A stretch of 64,000 bases of DNA from Leptolyngbya sp. BC1307 (GCF_002286735.1 NZ_NRTA01000002.1:124001-188000); one strand, 5' to 3'. Counted from the first letter of the stretch, positions 1-9,314 are shown. Numbers and translations: made by a program. The notes: generated by a model from the sequence alone, not told the origin.

Positions 1-654
1 CTAACAGCAGCCCCCAAATGGTTGATTGGCTTTTCAGATATCACTGGTTTGCTGTGGAGCTTGAGCAAGCAGGGCATATCGGGTGTGCATGGGCCAGTCC
101 TGACGACGCTAGCAGATGAGCCGGCCTGGTCGATAGCGCGTTTGTTCAGCTGGGTAGAGCATCACCAGATAGCGCCTATACAAGGTCGCGGGTGGGCTGA
201 GATGGGCTGTGGCGGTCAGGCCAGCGGCAGATTGCTGCCAGGAAATCTCTGTGTGGCCACTCACCTGCTGGGCACACCGGCTGAACCTGACTTAACCAAT
301 GTGATTCTGGCGTTCGAAGATGTCGGCGAAGCCCCTTACCGGCTGGATCGAATGCTGACTCAGTGGCGCTCTAACGGTCGGCTGAAGCAGGTGAAAGGAA
401 TTGCTTTAGGTCGCTTTAGCGGCTGGCAACCGGATCAGTCAGGGCCGACGCTGAGCGTGGCAGAAGTGATGAGCGATCGCCTCTCAGATCTGGGCATTCC
501 GATTGTCTCTGATTTACCTTTTGGCCATGACGGTGCCAACGCCGCTCTGCCGGTGGGGATCTCCGTACAGCTCAATGCAGACGCAGGCACATTGAGCTGG
601 CCAGATAGCGTTCTCCCATCACCGCCCGCTGAAGGATGGCCCGCTGAAGTGTGA
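1..654 (+). CDS. LD-carboxypeptidase (peptidase family S66), 5' end outside window
   Basis: The reading frame is open from base 1, so this is the C-terminal part (about 217 residues) of a longer protein. S66 enzymes hydrolyse the L,D bond of murein tetrapeptides or cleave microcin C-like peptides, using a Ser-Glu-His triad. The segment KWLIGFSDITGLLWSL near the start is typical of the family just after the nucleophile domain. The Glu sits in ILAFEDVGEAPYRLDRML and the His in DLPFGHDGANAALPVG. The nucleophile Ser lies upstream of the window. The family is clear; whether the substrate is murein or another peptide cannot be told. Confidence 0.88.
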   Translation, partial: LTAAPKWLIGFSDITGLLWSLSKQGISGVHGPVLTTLADEPAWSIARLFSWVEHHQIAPIQGRGWAEMGCGGQASGRLLPGNLCVATHLLGTPAEPDLTNVILAFEDVGEAPYRLDRMLTQWRSNGRLKQVKGIALGRFSGWQPDQSGPTLSVAEVMSDRLSDLGIPIVSDLPFGHDGANAALPVGISVQLNADAGTLSWPDSVLPSPPAEGWPAEV

Positions 655-726
655 TAATCGTCAGATCTGGTACAGTCAGCTAGGATGACCCGTCTAAAAT
701 AAAGTTATCCCTCATTCTTGCTCGCC

Positions 727-1431
727 GTGGTTCCTCTTAAAGATAACAACCCCATCAGCACGACGCCGGTAGTCGTCTATGGTCTGGTTGTTCTGAATGT
801 TGCTATTTTCCTCTACGAAATGTCGCTGGGAGAAAATGCTCTCCAGCAGTTTTTTAACACGTGGGCAATTGTCCCGGCTGAGCTGACTCAATCCTTCAGC
901 GGCGGCGCAGCGGCTGAGCGCGAATGGTTTACGCTAATTTCTTCTCAGTTTCTCCACGGCGGATTTCTGCATGTGGGGGGCAATATGCTCTATCTGTGGG
1001 TCTTTGGCAACAATATTGAAGACCAGCTGGGTCATCTCAAGTTTCTGATTTTTTATCTGGCCTGCGGCGCGCTGGCAGGGCTAACGCAGTGGTTTTTTGA
1101 CCCGGCTTCGACCGTGCCAACGCTGGGCGCTAGTGGGGCGATCGCTGGCATTATGGGAGCCTACATTATCCGCTTTCCCCGCGCTAAAATTCTCACCCTG
1201 GTGCCGCTGTTTATCTTCATCACGACCTTCCGCATTCCGGCTATTTTCTTCTTGGGCTGGTGGTTTGTACAGCAGGCCCTATATGGCATCGCTAGCTTGG
1301 GAGCGACGGCGGATGTCGGGGCAACGGGCGGCGTGGCTTACTGGGCACATGCGGGCGGCTTTGTTTTCGGCGCTGTTTTAGGGCCGCTGCTCGGGCTGTT
1401 TTCTAAAGAGACGGACCGCCATCGCTGGTAG
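727..1431 (+). CDS. Rhomboid family intramembrane serine protease
   Basis: Polytopic membrane protease that cleaves substrates within the bilayer. The catalytic Ser lies in GASGAIAGIMGAY and the catalytic His in AHAGGFVFGA. The HGGFLHVGGNMLYLWVFGNN block is the conserved TM2 region. The N-terminus VPLKDNNP followed by a TM helix fits bacterial rhomboids of about 235 residues. I chose GTG at 727 because relatives begin M-(V/I)-P-L; TTG at 718 in the same frame is possible. Neither has a clear Shine-Dalgarno site. The substrate is unknown. A DUF2301 membrane protein follows 62 bp downstream on the same strand, so co-transcription is possible. Confidence 0.9.
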   Translation: MVPLKDNNPISTTPVVVYGLVVLNVAIFLYEMSLGENALQQFFNTWAIVPAELTQSFSGGAAAEREWFTLISSQFLHGGFLHVGGNMLYLWVFGNNIEDQLGHLKFLIFYLACGALAGLTQWFFDPASTVPTLGASGAIAGIMGAYIIRFPRAKILTLVPLFIFITTFRIPAIFFLGWWFVQQALYGIASLGATADVGATGGVAYWAHAGGFVFGAVLGPLLGLFSKETDRHRW

Positions 1432-1493
1432 TTATATCGCTTGCTCACAGAGACAATCCGCTTCTCTATAATCTGTTTTGTAATGGAGTCAAT

Positions 1494-2183
1494 ATGATGA
1501 CCACCCAACTCAATGCGCCGACTGCGCCCGACCCGGCGTCTGTGGTTTACGAAGGTCAGTTCGGCAGCTTTACCATCGACCCGCATGATCGCCAGGAGGT
1601 AATTCTCTACCGGGCTGGATTGGTTGTGGCTGCTATCAGTTTTGCGATCGCCGTCCTCTGCGTGTTCTTTGCCAGCGCGGCAGCTCCCCTAGTAGCAACT
1701 ATCTGCTACGGCCTGATGTGGCTAGCGCTTGGTCTCAGCTTCGCGAAGATCCATATCTACTTACGGCCCCTACACCGGGCGCTACAGATTTTTTGGGCGA
1801 TTGGCGGGCTGGCGAGCGTGGCGATCGCCTTCATTTACCCCAGCCCTCTAGCGCTGACAGCCTATCAGCAGCCACTGACAATTTTAGGCATCGGCTTTAC
1901 CTTTGCTGCCCTAACCGGCATTTTCTTCAAAGAAGCCTTTTGCTTTAATCGCCTGGAGACCAAATTTCTGGCGGTGATAGTGCCCGGTCTGCTGTTAGGC
2001 CATATGACGGGTCTTTTGCCCGACCAAACGGAGCGCGGTATGTTAGCTGTTTGGGCAGCGCTGTTTGCTATTTTTGCCCTGCGCAAAGTCATTCAGCCGA
2101 TCCCGCCAGACATTGGCGACAAAAGCGTCTTTGCATACTTAGAAAAAGAGCGGCTAGAAAAAGAGCGGCAGCAGGCGGCTTAG
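1494..2183 (+). CDS. DUF2301 domain integral membrane protein
   Basis: A 229-residue protein with about six hydrophobic segments between residues 40 and 200, a charged N-terminal part and a Lys/Glu-rich C-terminus (EKERLEKERQQ). It resembles the DUF2301 family, which is shared by cyanobacteria and plant plastids and has no known function. Features that prompted the call are FGSFTIDPHDRQEVILYRAGL before the first helix and the FKEAFCF motif in the middle. A GGAG at 1485-1488 lies upstream of two adjacent ATGs (1494 and 1497), and either could be the start. It ends 18 bp from the convergent peptidase gene. Confidence 0.75.
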   Translation: MMTTQLNAPTAPDPASVVYEGQFGSFTIDPHDRQEVILYRAGLVVAAISFAIAVLCVFFASAAAPLVATICYGLMWLALGLSFAKIHIYLRPLHRALQIFWAIGGLASVAIAFIYPSPLALTAYQQPLTILGIGFTFAALTGIFFKEAFCFNRLETKFLAVIVPGLLLGHMTGLLPDQTERGMLAVWAALFAIFALRKVIQPIPPDIGDKSVFAYLEKERLEKERQQAA

Positions 2184-2201
2184 TCTTGGCTTTAGGCTTG
2201 G

Positions 2202-3311
2202 CTAAGGATTAGCTTGCAAGAGGGTAGCGATCGCATTGACAATATGCTGAGCGCTGCCTTTGAGGAACGGTAGATCTAGCGTATCCGGCGTGTCCTGAGG
2301 CGTGTGGTAGTACGGGTTGCGAAAGTTAGCGGTGTCGCTGACAAAAAGAGTGGGAATATCTTTCTCCCAAAAGGGCGCATGATCGCTACGCAGCAGATCG
2401 GGGAAAAGTCTTAAAGTCGGCTCTGGAATTGGCAGACTCAGCACCCGGGGCTCACTGCGACCGGCAGAGCGCATAAATGCGTCAATCAGATCGCTCTGAG
2501 ATTGCAGGCCCAACACAGCTAAAAAATCACCCGTCTCCGGCAAGTCTTGCAGCGGCAACCGCAGCGGATAGGTCTGACAGCCCTCTGCATGACAGGCGTA
2601 GCCGACCATATCAAGAATGACTGCGCCCTTCACCCCAGCAATATTGTCAGCATCTTGAGTAAACGCCAAACTGCCTAAAAGGCCGCTGCCGTCGCTCTGA
2701 TGCTCTTCTTGGTCAAAAAAAACCAGCTTTAATGTCGCTAGAGAGCGATTTCCAGCTGCTGCCTGTTGCGAAAGTAGGCGGGCCGTTTCTAGTAGCGTGG
2801 CGATCGCACTGCCATTATCATCGGCTCCCGGCGAAGCAGCGACGGTGTCGTAGTGGGCACCTAGCACGATGGCCCCAGCATTAGGATCACTGCCGGGCAA
2901 TTCAGCAATAATGTTCATACCGCTTTGCTGAGCACTGCCGCTTTGCTGAGCACTGCCGCTCGCAGCGGGGTCGTAGCGCTGCTGAACCGGGGTGAGGCCG
3001 TAGTCTATAAGTCGGGCAGTGATATAGCTACTAGCTACCGCCTTTTCTGAAGTACTGTAGCGAGGCTGCGCTAGGGCAGCTACGTGGGCCATCAGCCGCG
3101 CTTCATCCACTCTGAAATCTAGGCGGTCTTGAGGGCTGAGGGCTGGGCTAATATCAGAATCAATATCAAGACCAGAAAGAGAGCGGGCAGCAGAGGGTGC
3201 GCCAGAGGGTGGCATGAAAGCGTCTGTCAGTCGGTTGACCGGATTGTCCCAAGCAATGGCTATTGTGATCAAAAGAGCGATCGCAAAGAAGAGCCTGCTG
3301 CTTTTTCTCAT
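2202..3311 (-). CDS. Secreted M28 family zinc metallopeptidase
   Basis: A predicted exported aminopeptidase-like enzyme of 369 residues. The N-terminal hydrophobic segment (residues 6-20) is a signal peptide or anchor. Zinc-site motifs of family M28 are visible: GAHYDTVAASPGADDNGS holds His and Asp ligands, FFDQEEH holds the catalytic Glu and an acidic ligand, and a late His lies in YYHTPQDTPDTLD. It likely trims peptides in the periplasm or outside the cell. An exact 18-bp tandem duplication (2921-2956) encodes the SGSAQQ repeat in a linker before the catalytic core. It converges on the DUF2301 gene; the substrate is unknown. Confidence 0.88.
   Translation of the reverse strand: MRKSSRLFFAIALLITIAIAWDNPVNRLTDAFMPPSGAPSAARSLSGLDIDSDISPALSPQDRLDFRVDEARLMAHVAALAQPRYSTSEKAVASSYITARLIDYGLTPVQQRYDPAASGSAQQSGSAQQSGMNIIAELPGSDPNAGAIVLGAHYDTVAASPGADDNGSAIATLLETARLLSQQAAAGNRSLATLKLVFFDQEEHQSDGSGLLGSLAFTQDADNIAGVKGAVILDMVGYACHAEGCQTYPLRLPLQDLPETGDFLAVLGLQSQSDLIDAFMRSAGRSEPRVLSLPIPEPTLRLFPDLLRSDHAPFWEKDIPTLFVSDTANFRNPYYHTPQDTPDTLDLPFLKGSAQHIVNAIATLLQANP
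2921..2956. repeat. 18-bp tandem duplication inside peptidase gene
   Basis: Two identical consecutive 18-bp units lie in the M28 peptidase gene. They duplicate six residues (SGSAQQ) in a loop between the N-terminal region and the zinc-binding core, so the reading frame is kept. Confidence 0.85.
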
Positions 3312-3409
3312 AGGGCTAGCCGAAAGCGTACAGGCCTGACGCCCTGATAACGCCCTAATTCTATAGCAATCGTCATGGTTGCTGCCGAGCCAGGCCCTGT
3401 CGCTCCAGG

Positions 3410-3724
3410 CTAAGAGAGCTGATCGTCAAAGTCTGGGCTGCTTTCTTTTTGCAAAAGCCGGGAGAGCTGTCCGCGAATGTCAGCGAGCTGGGGGTTATTA
3501 GGCTTAGGAATGACGACCAAACGCACTTCGATTTCTGAGACATTGGCAATCCGAGTCGTTTTTTCCCACACCTTGCGCTCAGTGTCCGACTCAGACTCAT
3601 ACCGGAAAGTCACCACGCTATTGCCGACTTCCAAAATCTCGACGTTCTTAAACCAGCCGCTGCTGCTTTGGATGTAAAGCCATACGCCAGGCTTGCCAAC
3701 CAGTTCCTTGAGCTTCTCTTCCAT
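3410..3724 (-). CDS. Conserved cyanobacterial protein of unknown function (104 aa)
   Basis: A small soluble protein with an N-terminal GKPGVWLYIQSSSGWFK segment, alternating beta-strand-like hydrophobics (VEILEVGNSVVTFRYE), then EKTTRIANVSEIEVRLVVIP and a charged C-terminal helix. The pattern suggests a small beta-barrel with a helical tail. I recall similar short proteins from cyanobacteria, but no function is known to me. No membrane segment or signal peptide is present. It lies alone between the peptidase (same strand, 98 bp downstream) and the divergent glpD gene. A hairpin lies about 55 bp upstream of its start. Confidence 0.65.
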   Translation of the reverse strand: MEEKLKELVGKPGVWLYIQSSSGWFKNVEILEVGNSVVTFRYESESDTERKVWEKTTRIANVSEIEVRLVVIPKPNNPQLADIRGQLSRLLQKESSPDFDDQLS

Positions 3725-4079
3725 CTATGCTGCGTCCCAATCAGAAACTACGAGATTAAAAGATGACCGAAATTAGAAAGATACATCTACCTGTCGATGT
3801 ATCTTTCCCACTTTGTCTTAAATTATCTAAGAAGTCTAGCACTGTCATGAAGTTGCCTGTTGAAGTTAATTAAGTAATTATTAAAAGAATATAAAAATGT
3901 AGCGTCATATGCAGTCAGGCTGTCCTTGCCCAGAGACGGCCTGAGGGCGGTGGTTTCAACTGACAGCTTCACAGCCCTGCCTGAGAAATATTCTCTACAA
4001 GATCTAAAAAGGCGTCTTTATATACAAGTGTTTATGGCGTACGTTCGATACGATGGCTTCGTAGCTTTATTTCGTAACA
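3725..4079. other. 355-bp intergenic region with an 11-bp hairpin
   Basis: This region separates the divergent gene at 3724 from glpD at 4080. The only clear structure is an inverted repeat with arms 3777-3787 and 3796-3806 (AAAGATACATC and its complement) and an 8-base loop. On both strands the 3' arm ends in TTT. The rest is AT-rich. No convincing gene was found; a short frame starting at 3926 overlaps glpD out of frame and was rejected. Confidence 0.6.
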
Positions 4080-5819
4080 ATGCGCGATTTCTCTTCAATA
4101 GATGCGACTGCCTACGATCTGATTGTGATTGGAGGCGGTATCAACGGAGCCGCAACGGCTAGAGACGGCGCGCTGCGAGGGCTCAAAACAATTTTGATTG
4201 ATAAGGGCGACTTTGCCAGCGGCACCACTAGCTGGTCATCGCGGCTGGTACATGGCGGTCTGCGCTATTTAGAATATTTTGAATTTCACTTGGTACGGGA
4301 GTCGCTTGCTGAACGAGAAATTTTGCTCAAGAGCGCGCCTCACCTGGTGCATCCGCTACAGCTCACGATTCCTATTTACGCAAAGGGCTCGCGTAGCTAC
4401 TGGGAAATCTGGGCGGGCATGATCCTCTACGACATTCTCAGCTTTGACAAAACTCTGCTGAACCACCGAATGTTGCCCAAGGCCAAACTCAAGCAGCTAT
4501 TTCGCGAGGTCAATCCGGCGGGCGTGCAGGGCGCGGCGCAGTATTTTGACGCTCAGGCAGAATATGCTGAGCGGCTGTGTTTGGAAAACGTGCTCTCTGC
4601 TCAGGCAGCCGGGGCTACGGCGCTCAACTATGTGAAAGTGACGGCATTGGAGCGGGAAGGCGATCGCATCACCACCCTCACCTGCAAAGACGAATTTTCC
4701 GAAGCCACTTTCACTATCCAGACCAGCGATAAAGCAGTGATAGTCAACACTTCTGGCCCGTGGGTAGACCGGGTCTGCCGTCAGGGTGAAAGAGACCATC
4801 AGCCCGCACCGATTGGCACGAAACGCAAGATTGGCGGTACTAAAGGCAGCCATATCCTGGTAGACACCTTTCCCGGCGCACCCGAAGCCGCTTTTTATGT
4901 AGAGGCGCTGACTGATAATCGGCCTTTCTTTATCCTGCCGTTCTTAGGGCAATGTTTGATCGGCACGACAGACCTGCGGTTTGAAGGCGATCTGGATCGG
5001 GTAAAAGCCAGTGACGATGAAATTGATTACCTGATCACCGAAACTAATAAGGTCTTTCCGGCAGCCAGGCTGAGCCGCGAGTCGGTGAAATGTACCTATT
5101 CGGGCGTGCGGCCTCTGCCCTATACCGAGAGCAAAAATCCTGGGGCAGTGTCACGCAACCACGTATTGTACGACCACGGTAAAGACGGCGTGGTGAATAT
5201 GGTGTCGCTGATTGGCGGTAAGCTCACGACCCACCGCCGGGTCGGCGAGGAAATGGTGGACTGGGTTTACAAGCGGCGGCAGCAGCCATCCCCGCCCTGC
5301 CAAACGCGGGTCCAGCCTTTGCCAGGCGCTATTTTGCCAACCGATCAGCGAATTGCTGAAGCGACCGCAGCCTATGGCGACCGGCTATCAAATCCGACGC
5401 TGGATCATCTCTTTACGCTCTATGGGGCGCGGGTCTTTAACTTGCTGCGCCTGATTGACGCGGCTCCTGATTTGGCCGAGCCGCTTGTGCCTGGGTTACC
5501 AGATATCAAGGCTCAGGTAGTTTACGCAGTGCGCGCTGAGATGGCCTACACGATTGGCGATATTTGCCGCCGTCGGACGATGCTGTCTTTGCAGGCCAAC
5601 TATGGATTGGATGCGCTGGAGACGATTTCTCAAACCCTGCAAGCTCATTGCGGTTGGAGCGCAACAGATTGCGAAAAGGCGATCGCTAATTACAAAACCC
5701 TGATGGCCGAGAACTGCATTCCTGACTACGCAATGGCCGAGGTTTTGGGTGATGACGAGGCGCGATCGCAGCGCTCATTTGCGGCAGATGAGGCAACACC
5801 TCAGCTTGCGGTAGGCTAA
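4080..5819 (+). CDS. glpD: FAD-dependent glycerol-3-phosphate dehydrogenase
   Basis: Oxidises sn-glycerol 3-phosphate to dihydroxyacetone phosphate, passing electrons to the membrane quinone pool. The 579-residue length fits the family. The FAD-binding GGGINGAATARDGALRG starts at residue 18, followed by FASGTTSWSSRLVHGGLRYLE, a hallmark of GlpD. Later blocks include FFILPFLGQCLIGTTD and YSGVRPLP. The C-terminal helical domain (from about residue 400) is present. The gene lies 53 bp upstream of gpsA, which catalyses the opposite reduction, so both directions of G3P/DHAP exchange are encoded side by side. The ATG at 4080 places MRDFSSIDATAYDLIVIGGG as the N-terminus. Confidence 0.95.
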   Translation: MRDFSSIDATAYDLIVIGGGINGAATARDGALRGLKTILIDKGDFASGTTSWSSRLVHGGLRYLEYFEFHLVRESLAEREILLKSAPHLVHPLQLTIPIYAKGSRSYWEIWAGMILYDILSFDKTLLNHRMLPKAKLKQLFREVNPAGVQGAAQYFDAQAEYAERLCLENVLSAQAAGATALNYVKVTALEREGDRITTLTCKDEFSEATFTIQTSDKAVIVNTSGPWVDRVCRQGERDHQPAPIGTKRKIGGTKGSHILVDTFPGAPEAAFYVEALTDNRPFFILPFLGQCLIGTTDLRFEGDLDRVKASDDEIDYLITETNKVFPAARLSRESVKCTYSGVRPLPYTESKNPGAVSRNHVLYDHGKDGVVNMVSLIGGKLTTHRRVGEEMVDWVYKRRQQPSPPCQTRVQPLPGAILPTDQRIAEATAAYGDRLSNPTLDHLFTLYGARVFNLLRLIDAAPDLAEPLVPGLPDIKAQVVYAVRAEMAYTIGDICRRRTMLSLQANYGLDALETISQTLQAHCGWSATDCEKAIANYKTLMAENCIPDYAMAEVLGDDEARSQRSFAADEATPQLAVG

Positions 5820-5872
5820 GACAAAGCAGGTTATACACTTGACTGCGTAGCTATCTAACCTAACCCGCCATC

Positions 5873-6862
5873 ATGACAGCATCTGCAACGGCTCCTTCAA
5901 ATCTCTCAAATTCTACTCACGCACCGGCAGCTCAAGTACTTAACCTTGCGGTACTGGGGACGGGTGCGTGGGGTAGCGCGCTAGCTCATCTTGCCAGATA
6001 CAACGGTCATCATGTGCAGACGTGGTCGCGCCGGGGGGAGCTAACGCTGGCGGAAGCGGTTGCCCAAGCCGATGTGGTGCTATCAGCTATCTCGATGAAA
6101 GGAGTGGCTAATCTGGCCGACCAGCTACAGCAGTCCTCGATGCCTGCTCAAGCGATTTTGGTAACAGCTACCAAAGGACTAGATCCTGAAACGACGCGAA
6201 CGCCTTCGCAGATTTTTCGGGCAGCGTTTCCTAATCATGCTGTAGCGGTTTTGTCTGGCCCCAATCTTTCAAAAGAAATTGAAGGGGGTTTACCCGCAGC
6301 AACGGTGTTAGCCAGTGAGGATCAGGCGGCGGCTGAAACAGTGCAGCAGCTTTTCTCTTCTGATCAGTTTCGGGTATATACCAGCCCTGACCCGCTAGGC
6401 GCTGAACTGGGCGGCACGCTAAAAAATGTGATAGCGATCGCCGTCGGCGTCTGTGATGGTCTCAACCTGGGGACCAACGCCAAATCTGCTCTGATTACCC
6501 GCGCTCTGCCCGAAGTCATTCGCATTGGCATGCACTTGGGCGCAACCGAAGTCGAAACGTTCTATGGCCTGAGTGGGCTGGGCGATATGCTGGCGACCTG
6601 TAGCAGCAGCCTTAGCCGTAACTACCGGGTAGGCTACGGTCTGGCCCAGGGTCAGCCGCTCGATCAGGTTCTAGAAGAACTAGGCGGCACGGCTGAAGGC
6701 GTTAATACCGCCCATGTGCTGATGGAGATTGCGAACCGCGAGGAGATCCCCGCGCCGATTTCTCGTCAGGTAGACCGACTGCTCAAGGGCCGGATTACGC
6801 CTCAAGAAGCCTTAGAAGCGCTAATGGAACGTGAGCTAAAGCCCGAAGCCTGCGATCTGTAA
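5873..6862 (+). CDS. gpsA: NAD(P)H-dependent glycerol-3-phosphate dehydrogenase
   Basis: Cytosolic enzyme making sn-glycerol 3-phosphate from DHAP for membrane lipid synthesis. The dinucleotide-binding motif VLGTGAWGSALAHLAR lies near residue 27. The family motifs VTATKGLDPET, LSGPNLSKEI, the substrate-lysine region GGTLKNVIAIAVGVCDGL and GLSGLGDMLATC are intact. The stretch after the Rossmann glycines is short (WSRRGELTLAEAVAQADVVLS), which I believe is normal for cyanobacterial GpsA. An N-terminal extension of about 22 Ser/Ala/Thr-rich residues precedes the core. It sits directly behind glpD and is likely co-transcribed. Confidence 0.95.
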   Translation: MTASATAPSNLSNSTHAPAAQVLNLAVLGTGAWGSALAHLARYNGHHVQTWSRRGELTLAEAVAQADVVLSAISMKGVANLADQLQQSSMPAQAILVTATKGLDPETTRTPSQIFRAAFPNHAVAVLSGPNLSKEIEGGLPAATVLASEDQAAAETVQQLFSSDQFRVYTSPDPLGAELGGTLKNVIAIAVGVCDGLNLGTNAKSALITRALPEVIRIGMHLGATEVETFYGLSGLGDMLATCSSSLSRNYRVGYGLAQGQPLDQVLEELGGTAEGVNTAHVLMEIANREEIPAPISRQVDRLLKGRITPQEALEALMERELKPEACDL

Positions 6863-7198
6863 AAGGCGTCTTGTCGGCTAAATATTTTCCCAGTTTTAAG
6901 CTGCCTGCCTTCCATACAAGGCGGGCAATTCTGGGGTCAAACAGATTTTTCAGCACAATAAATAAAAAATGAACAAAGACTGAGCAGCTTCTGGACTGTT
7001 CACATTTTGAAATGCTGACTACATTAACGATATACACGGAGGTCGCCAACGTTATTTTTTGTTAGGCAGTGTTATTTTTCGACAGACCAATCTTCCCACA
7101 GCTTCCTAAAGTCTCTGTAGGTATAACCTGTAGGCTTAAATTTACAAGGGTGTATAAGACCAGCGAACAACATAACAAGACACTACGAGAATATATCC
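6863..7198. other. 336-bp intergenic region upstream of the DUF4331 unit
   Basis: No gene was found. Two direct copies of GTTATTTTT lie exactly 20 bp apart (7051-7059 and 7071-7079), and TATAAG at 7153-7158 could be a -10 element. This is the likely promoter region of the 7199-12075 unit, but no matching -35 box was identified. Confidence 0.4.
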
Positions 7199-7951
7199 AT
7201 GAAAACAATTAGGTTCAAAGGGTTAGCGGCCCTATCAGGGCTCGGCTTCCTATTAGCAGCAGTCCCTACCCAGGCAGCAACTTTTACTGAAAGCGATGAC
7301 GCGGGCGAAAGCCTGCAAACCGCAGCGGCAGTCACTTCTGCACAAAGTATGTCCCTGGAGTCAATCTCGGGCTCTCTCTCTGGAGATGCCGACCTGTTCA
7401 AGATTTTTCTGACGGGCGGGCAAACGTTCTCAGCGACGACAACCAGCAGCGAAACAGCAGATATTCCGGTTAACCAGGCGGCAGGGATTCCCATCGATGT
7501 CGTGATCGACCCCAAGATATTTTTGTTTGATGAATTAGGGAACGGGGTTTATGCCAATGACGATCTCTTTGGCTCTGTTCAGTCAACGTTGCTCTCTGGT
7601 CCGGGCGGATTCTCACCGACGGCATCGGGCATTTATTTCTTAGGCATTTCCGGGACGGGCTTGGAGGCCGTTAGCGCCAATGGCCAGATCTTTCCAAGTG
7701 AACCGTTTGACCAGATAGCTGGGCCGACCGGAGCTGGCGGAGGGTCGCCTTTGACCGGGTTTGTGGGCGATCGCACCGCTTCATTTGGCAAATACACCCT
7801 CTCTCTGACCGGTGCGCAAACTATTGCCGCCGCTCCCCCTACAGACCCTGCCGCCAGCGTTCCAGAGCCAGCAATGACGCTGGGCCTACTCATGGTAGGT
7901 GGCCTGATCATCTCGCAAGCCAAACAATCAAATAGGAATCAGATATCATGA
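7199..7951 (+). CDS. Exported protein with PEP-CTERM-like sorting tail
   Basis: A 250-residue secreted protein. Residues 1-27 form a signal peptide ending near PTQAA. The middle (FTESDDAGESLQTAAAV, SGSLSGDADLFKIFLTGGQTFSAT, then YFLGISG) looks like a pre-peptidase C-terminal or DVUA0089-type beta-sandwich. The C-terminus has VPEPAMTLGLLMVGGLIIS followed by a basic tail, the layout of a PEP-CTERM sorting signal recognised by exosortase systems. Its stop overlaps the start of the DUF4331 gene by 4 bp (ATGA), indicating translational coupling. The specific role is unknown. No exosortase gene is in this window. Confidence 0.75.
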   Translation: MKTIRFKGLAALSGLGFLLAAVPTQAATFTESDDAGESLQTAAAVTSAQSMSLESISGSLSGDADLFKIFLTGGQTFSATTTSSETADIPVNQAAGIPIDVVIDPKIFLFDELGNGVYANDDLFGSVQSTLLSGPGGFSPTASGIYFLGISGTGLEAVSANGQIFPSEPFDQIAGPTGAGGGSPLTGFVGDRTASFGKYTLSLTGAQTIAAAPPTDPAASVPEPAMTLGLLMVGGLIISQAKQSNRNQIS

Positions 7952-9177
7952 AAAACAAATTTTTCTCTTGGAATTTAAAGAAGACCCTCGGCGCAGGCGG
8001 ATTGATTCTAGCACTGGCGGCAGCAGCGGGAACGGCGACCTTCGTCAATGCCTCTGACCACGACGATGGTGAAACGGAACTCAAGGGCCGTAACCTGAAC
8101 CTGACCGACCTGTACGTGTTTCGCGAAGGCGATCAAAATCCCAGCGCATCGCCTGACAATCTGGTGTTCGTCATGAATACCAATCCGCGATCTGTGGCCA
8201 GGCAACAATACTATTTCAGCAACAAGTCTCGATACGAGTTCATGGTCTCCCGCGTTGCTGACAAAGACGCCACGCCGACTGGAATGGCCGACATGACGCT
8301 GCGGTTTGAGTTCGCAGCGCCTGACGCCAATGACCAACAGGCTTACACGCTAACCGTGCTGGAAAATGGTGACACCGTTAGCACTGTTTCAGGGCAGACC
8401 ACAGCTTTGGGCAGTGAGCCCATTGTTAATTCCGCAGATGTGGGCGGGTCTATGGTGAAGGTATTTGCGGGCCTGCGAGAAGATCCGTTTTTCTTTGACG
8501 TGGAGCAGTTTTTCCGGGTGCGAGCCGGGGCGCTGGGGATTGGTCCCGCAGTGGGCTTCCGCGATCCGGATCAAGCGGTCGATTTTGCAGCGGGCTACAA
8601 CGTCAATGCGATCGCGGTTCAAGTACCCATCGCTCTTTTAAAGGGAAGCTCCGAAGCCACCACCTTTGATGTCTGGCAAACCATCTCTATCGGCAGCGGC
8701 AAGTCATTTGAGCAGGTTGAGCGATTGGCCCGTCCCGCTGTCAACGAAGGCTTAGTGGTCACTAACGACTTCTTAAACACGCTCAATAAAGTCACGCCCG
8801 CCTTTGAAGCCGCCGCCTTAGCTGGCCAAGAGCCTGCAGCGGGTGCGGCTGGCCCCATTGTCGGTGAAATTCAGCGCACGCTGATGGCCCTTGGCAACGA
8901 CGAAGAGAGAACCGCTGCTCTGATCGGAGCCTTCCTACCGGATGTCATGCGAATTGATACGACTGCCCCCAGCGGCTACGGCAGCGCCTTGAATGCCCAG
9001 GGCAGCCCCATTGGCGGGCGGCTACTCAAGGATGATGTGGTCGATATTACGCTTTCGGTGCTGACCAATGGGGCGATTACCAGTGACAACGTTTCCTACG
9101 AAGGGACACCTGGCAACCCCGCTCAGGGCCACGAGCCGCTGATTTCGGACTTTCCGTATCTAGCGCCAGCGAACTAG
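7948..9177 (+). CDS. DUF4331 family exported protein
   Basis: A 409-residue protein with a signal peptide (cleavage near FVNAS) followed by ASDHDDGETELKGRNLNLTD and LYVFREGDQNPS, the start of the DUF4331 domain. Later motifs such as NLVFVMNTNP, EDPFFFD, NVNAIAVQVPIALL and the C-terminal GHEPLISDFPYLAPAN fit the family, whose function is unknown. It starts inside the end of the preceding PEP-CTERM-like gene and is followed by a TPR gene and a nickel/cobalt transporter gene. The acidic and His-rich N-terminus and the transporter neighbour hint at metal handling, but this is inference. Confidence 0.85.
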   Translation: MKNKFFSWNLKKTLGAGGLILALAAAAGTATFVNASDHDDGETELKGRNLNLTDLYVFREGDQNPSASPDNLVFVMNTNPRSVARQQYYFSNKSRYEFMVSRVADKDATPTGMADMTLRFEFAAPDANDQQAYTLTVLENGDTVSTVSGQTTALGSEPIVNSADVGGSMVKVFAGLREDPFFFDVEQFFRVRAGALGIGPAVGFRDPDQAVDFAAGYNVNAIAVQVPIALLKGSSEATTFDVWQTISIGSGKSFEQVERLARPAVNEGLVVTNDFLNTLNKVTPAFEAAALAGQEPAAGAAGPIVGEIQRTLMALGNDEERTAALIGAFLPDVMRIDTTAPSGYGSALNAQGSPIGGRLLKDDVVDITLSVLTNGAITSDNVSYEGTPGNPAQGHEPLISDFPYLAPAN

Positions 9178-9314
9178 GCAGCGCCAGGTCTGAAAGATTA
9201 AGGAAGTAGAGGGAGAGCTGGGTCGGGGGAGATCGTTTAGCCGCGATGCGCCTTCTCCAGCTTTCCCACCACTGACTCGATATCTCTCAATTGCCCCTAT
9301 GGAAGCCGTTCTCG

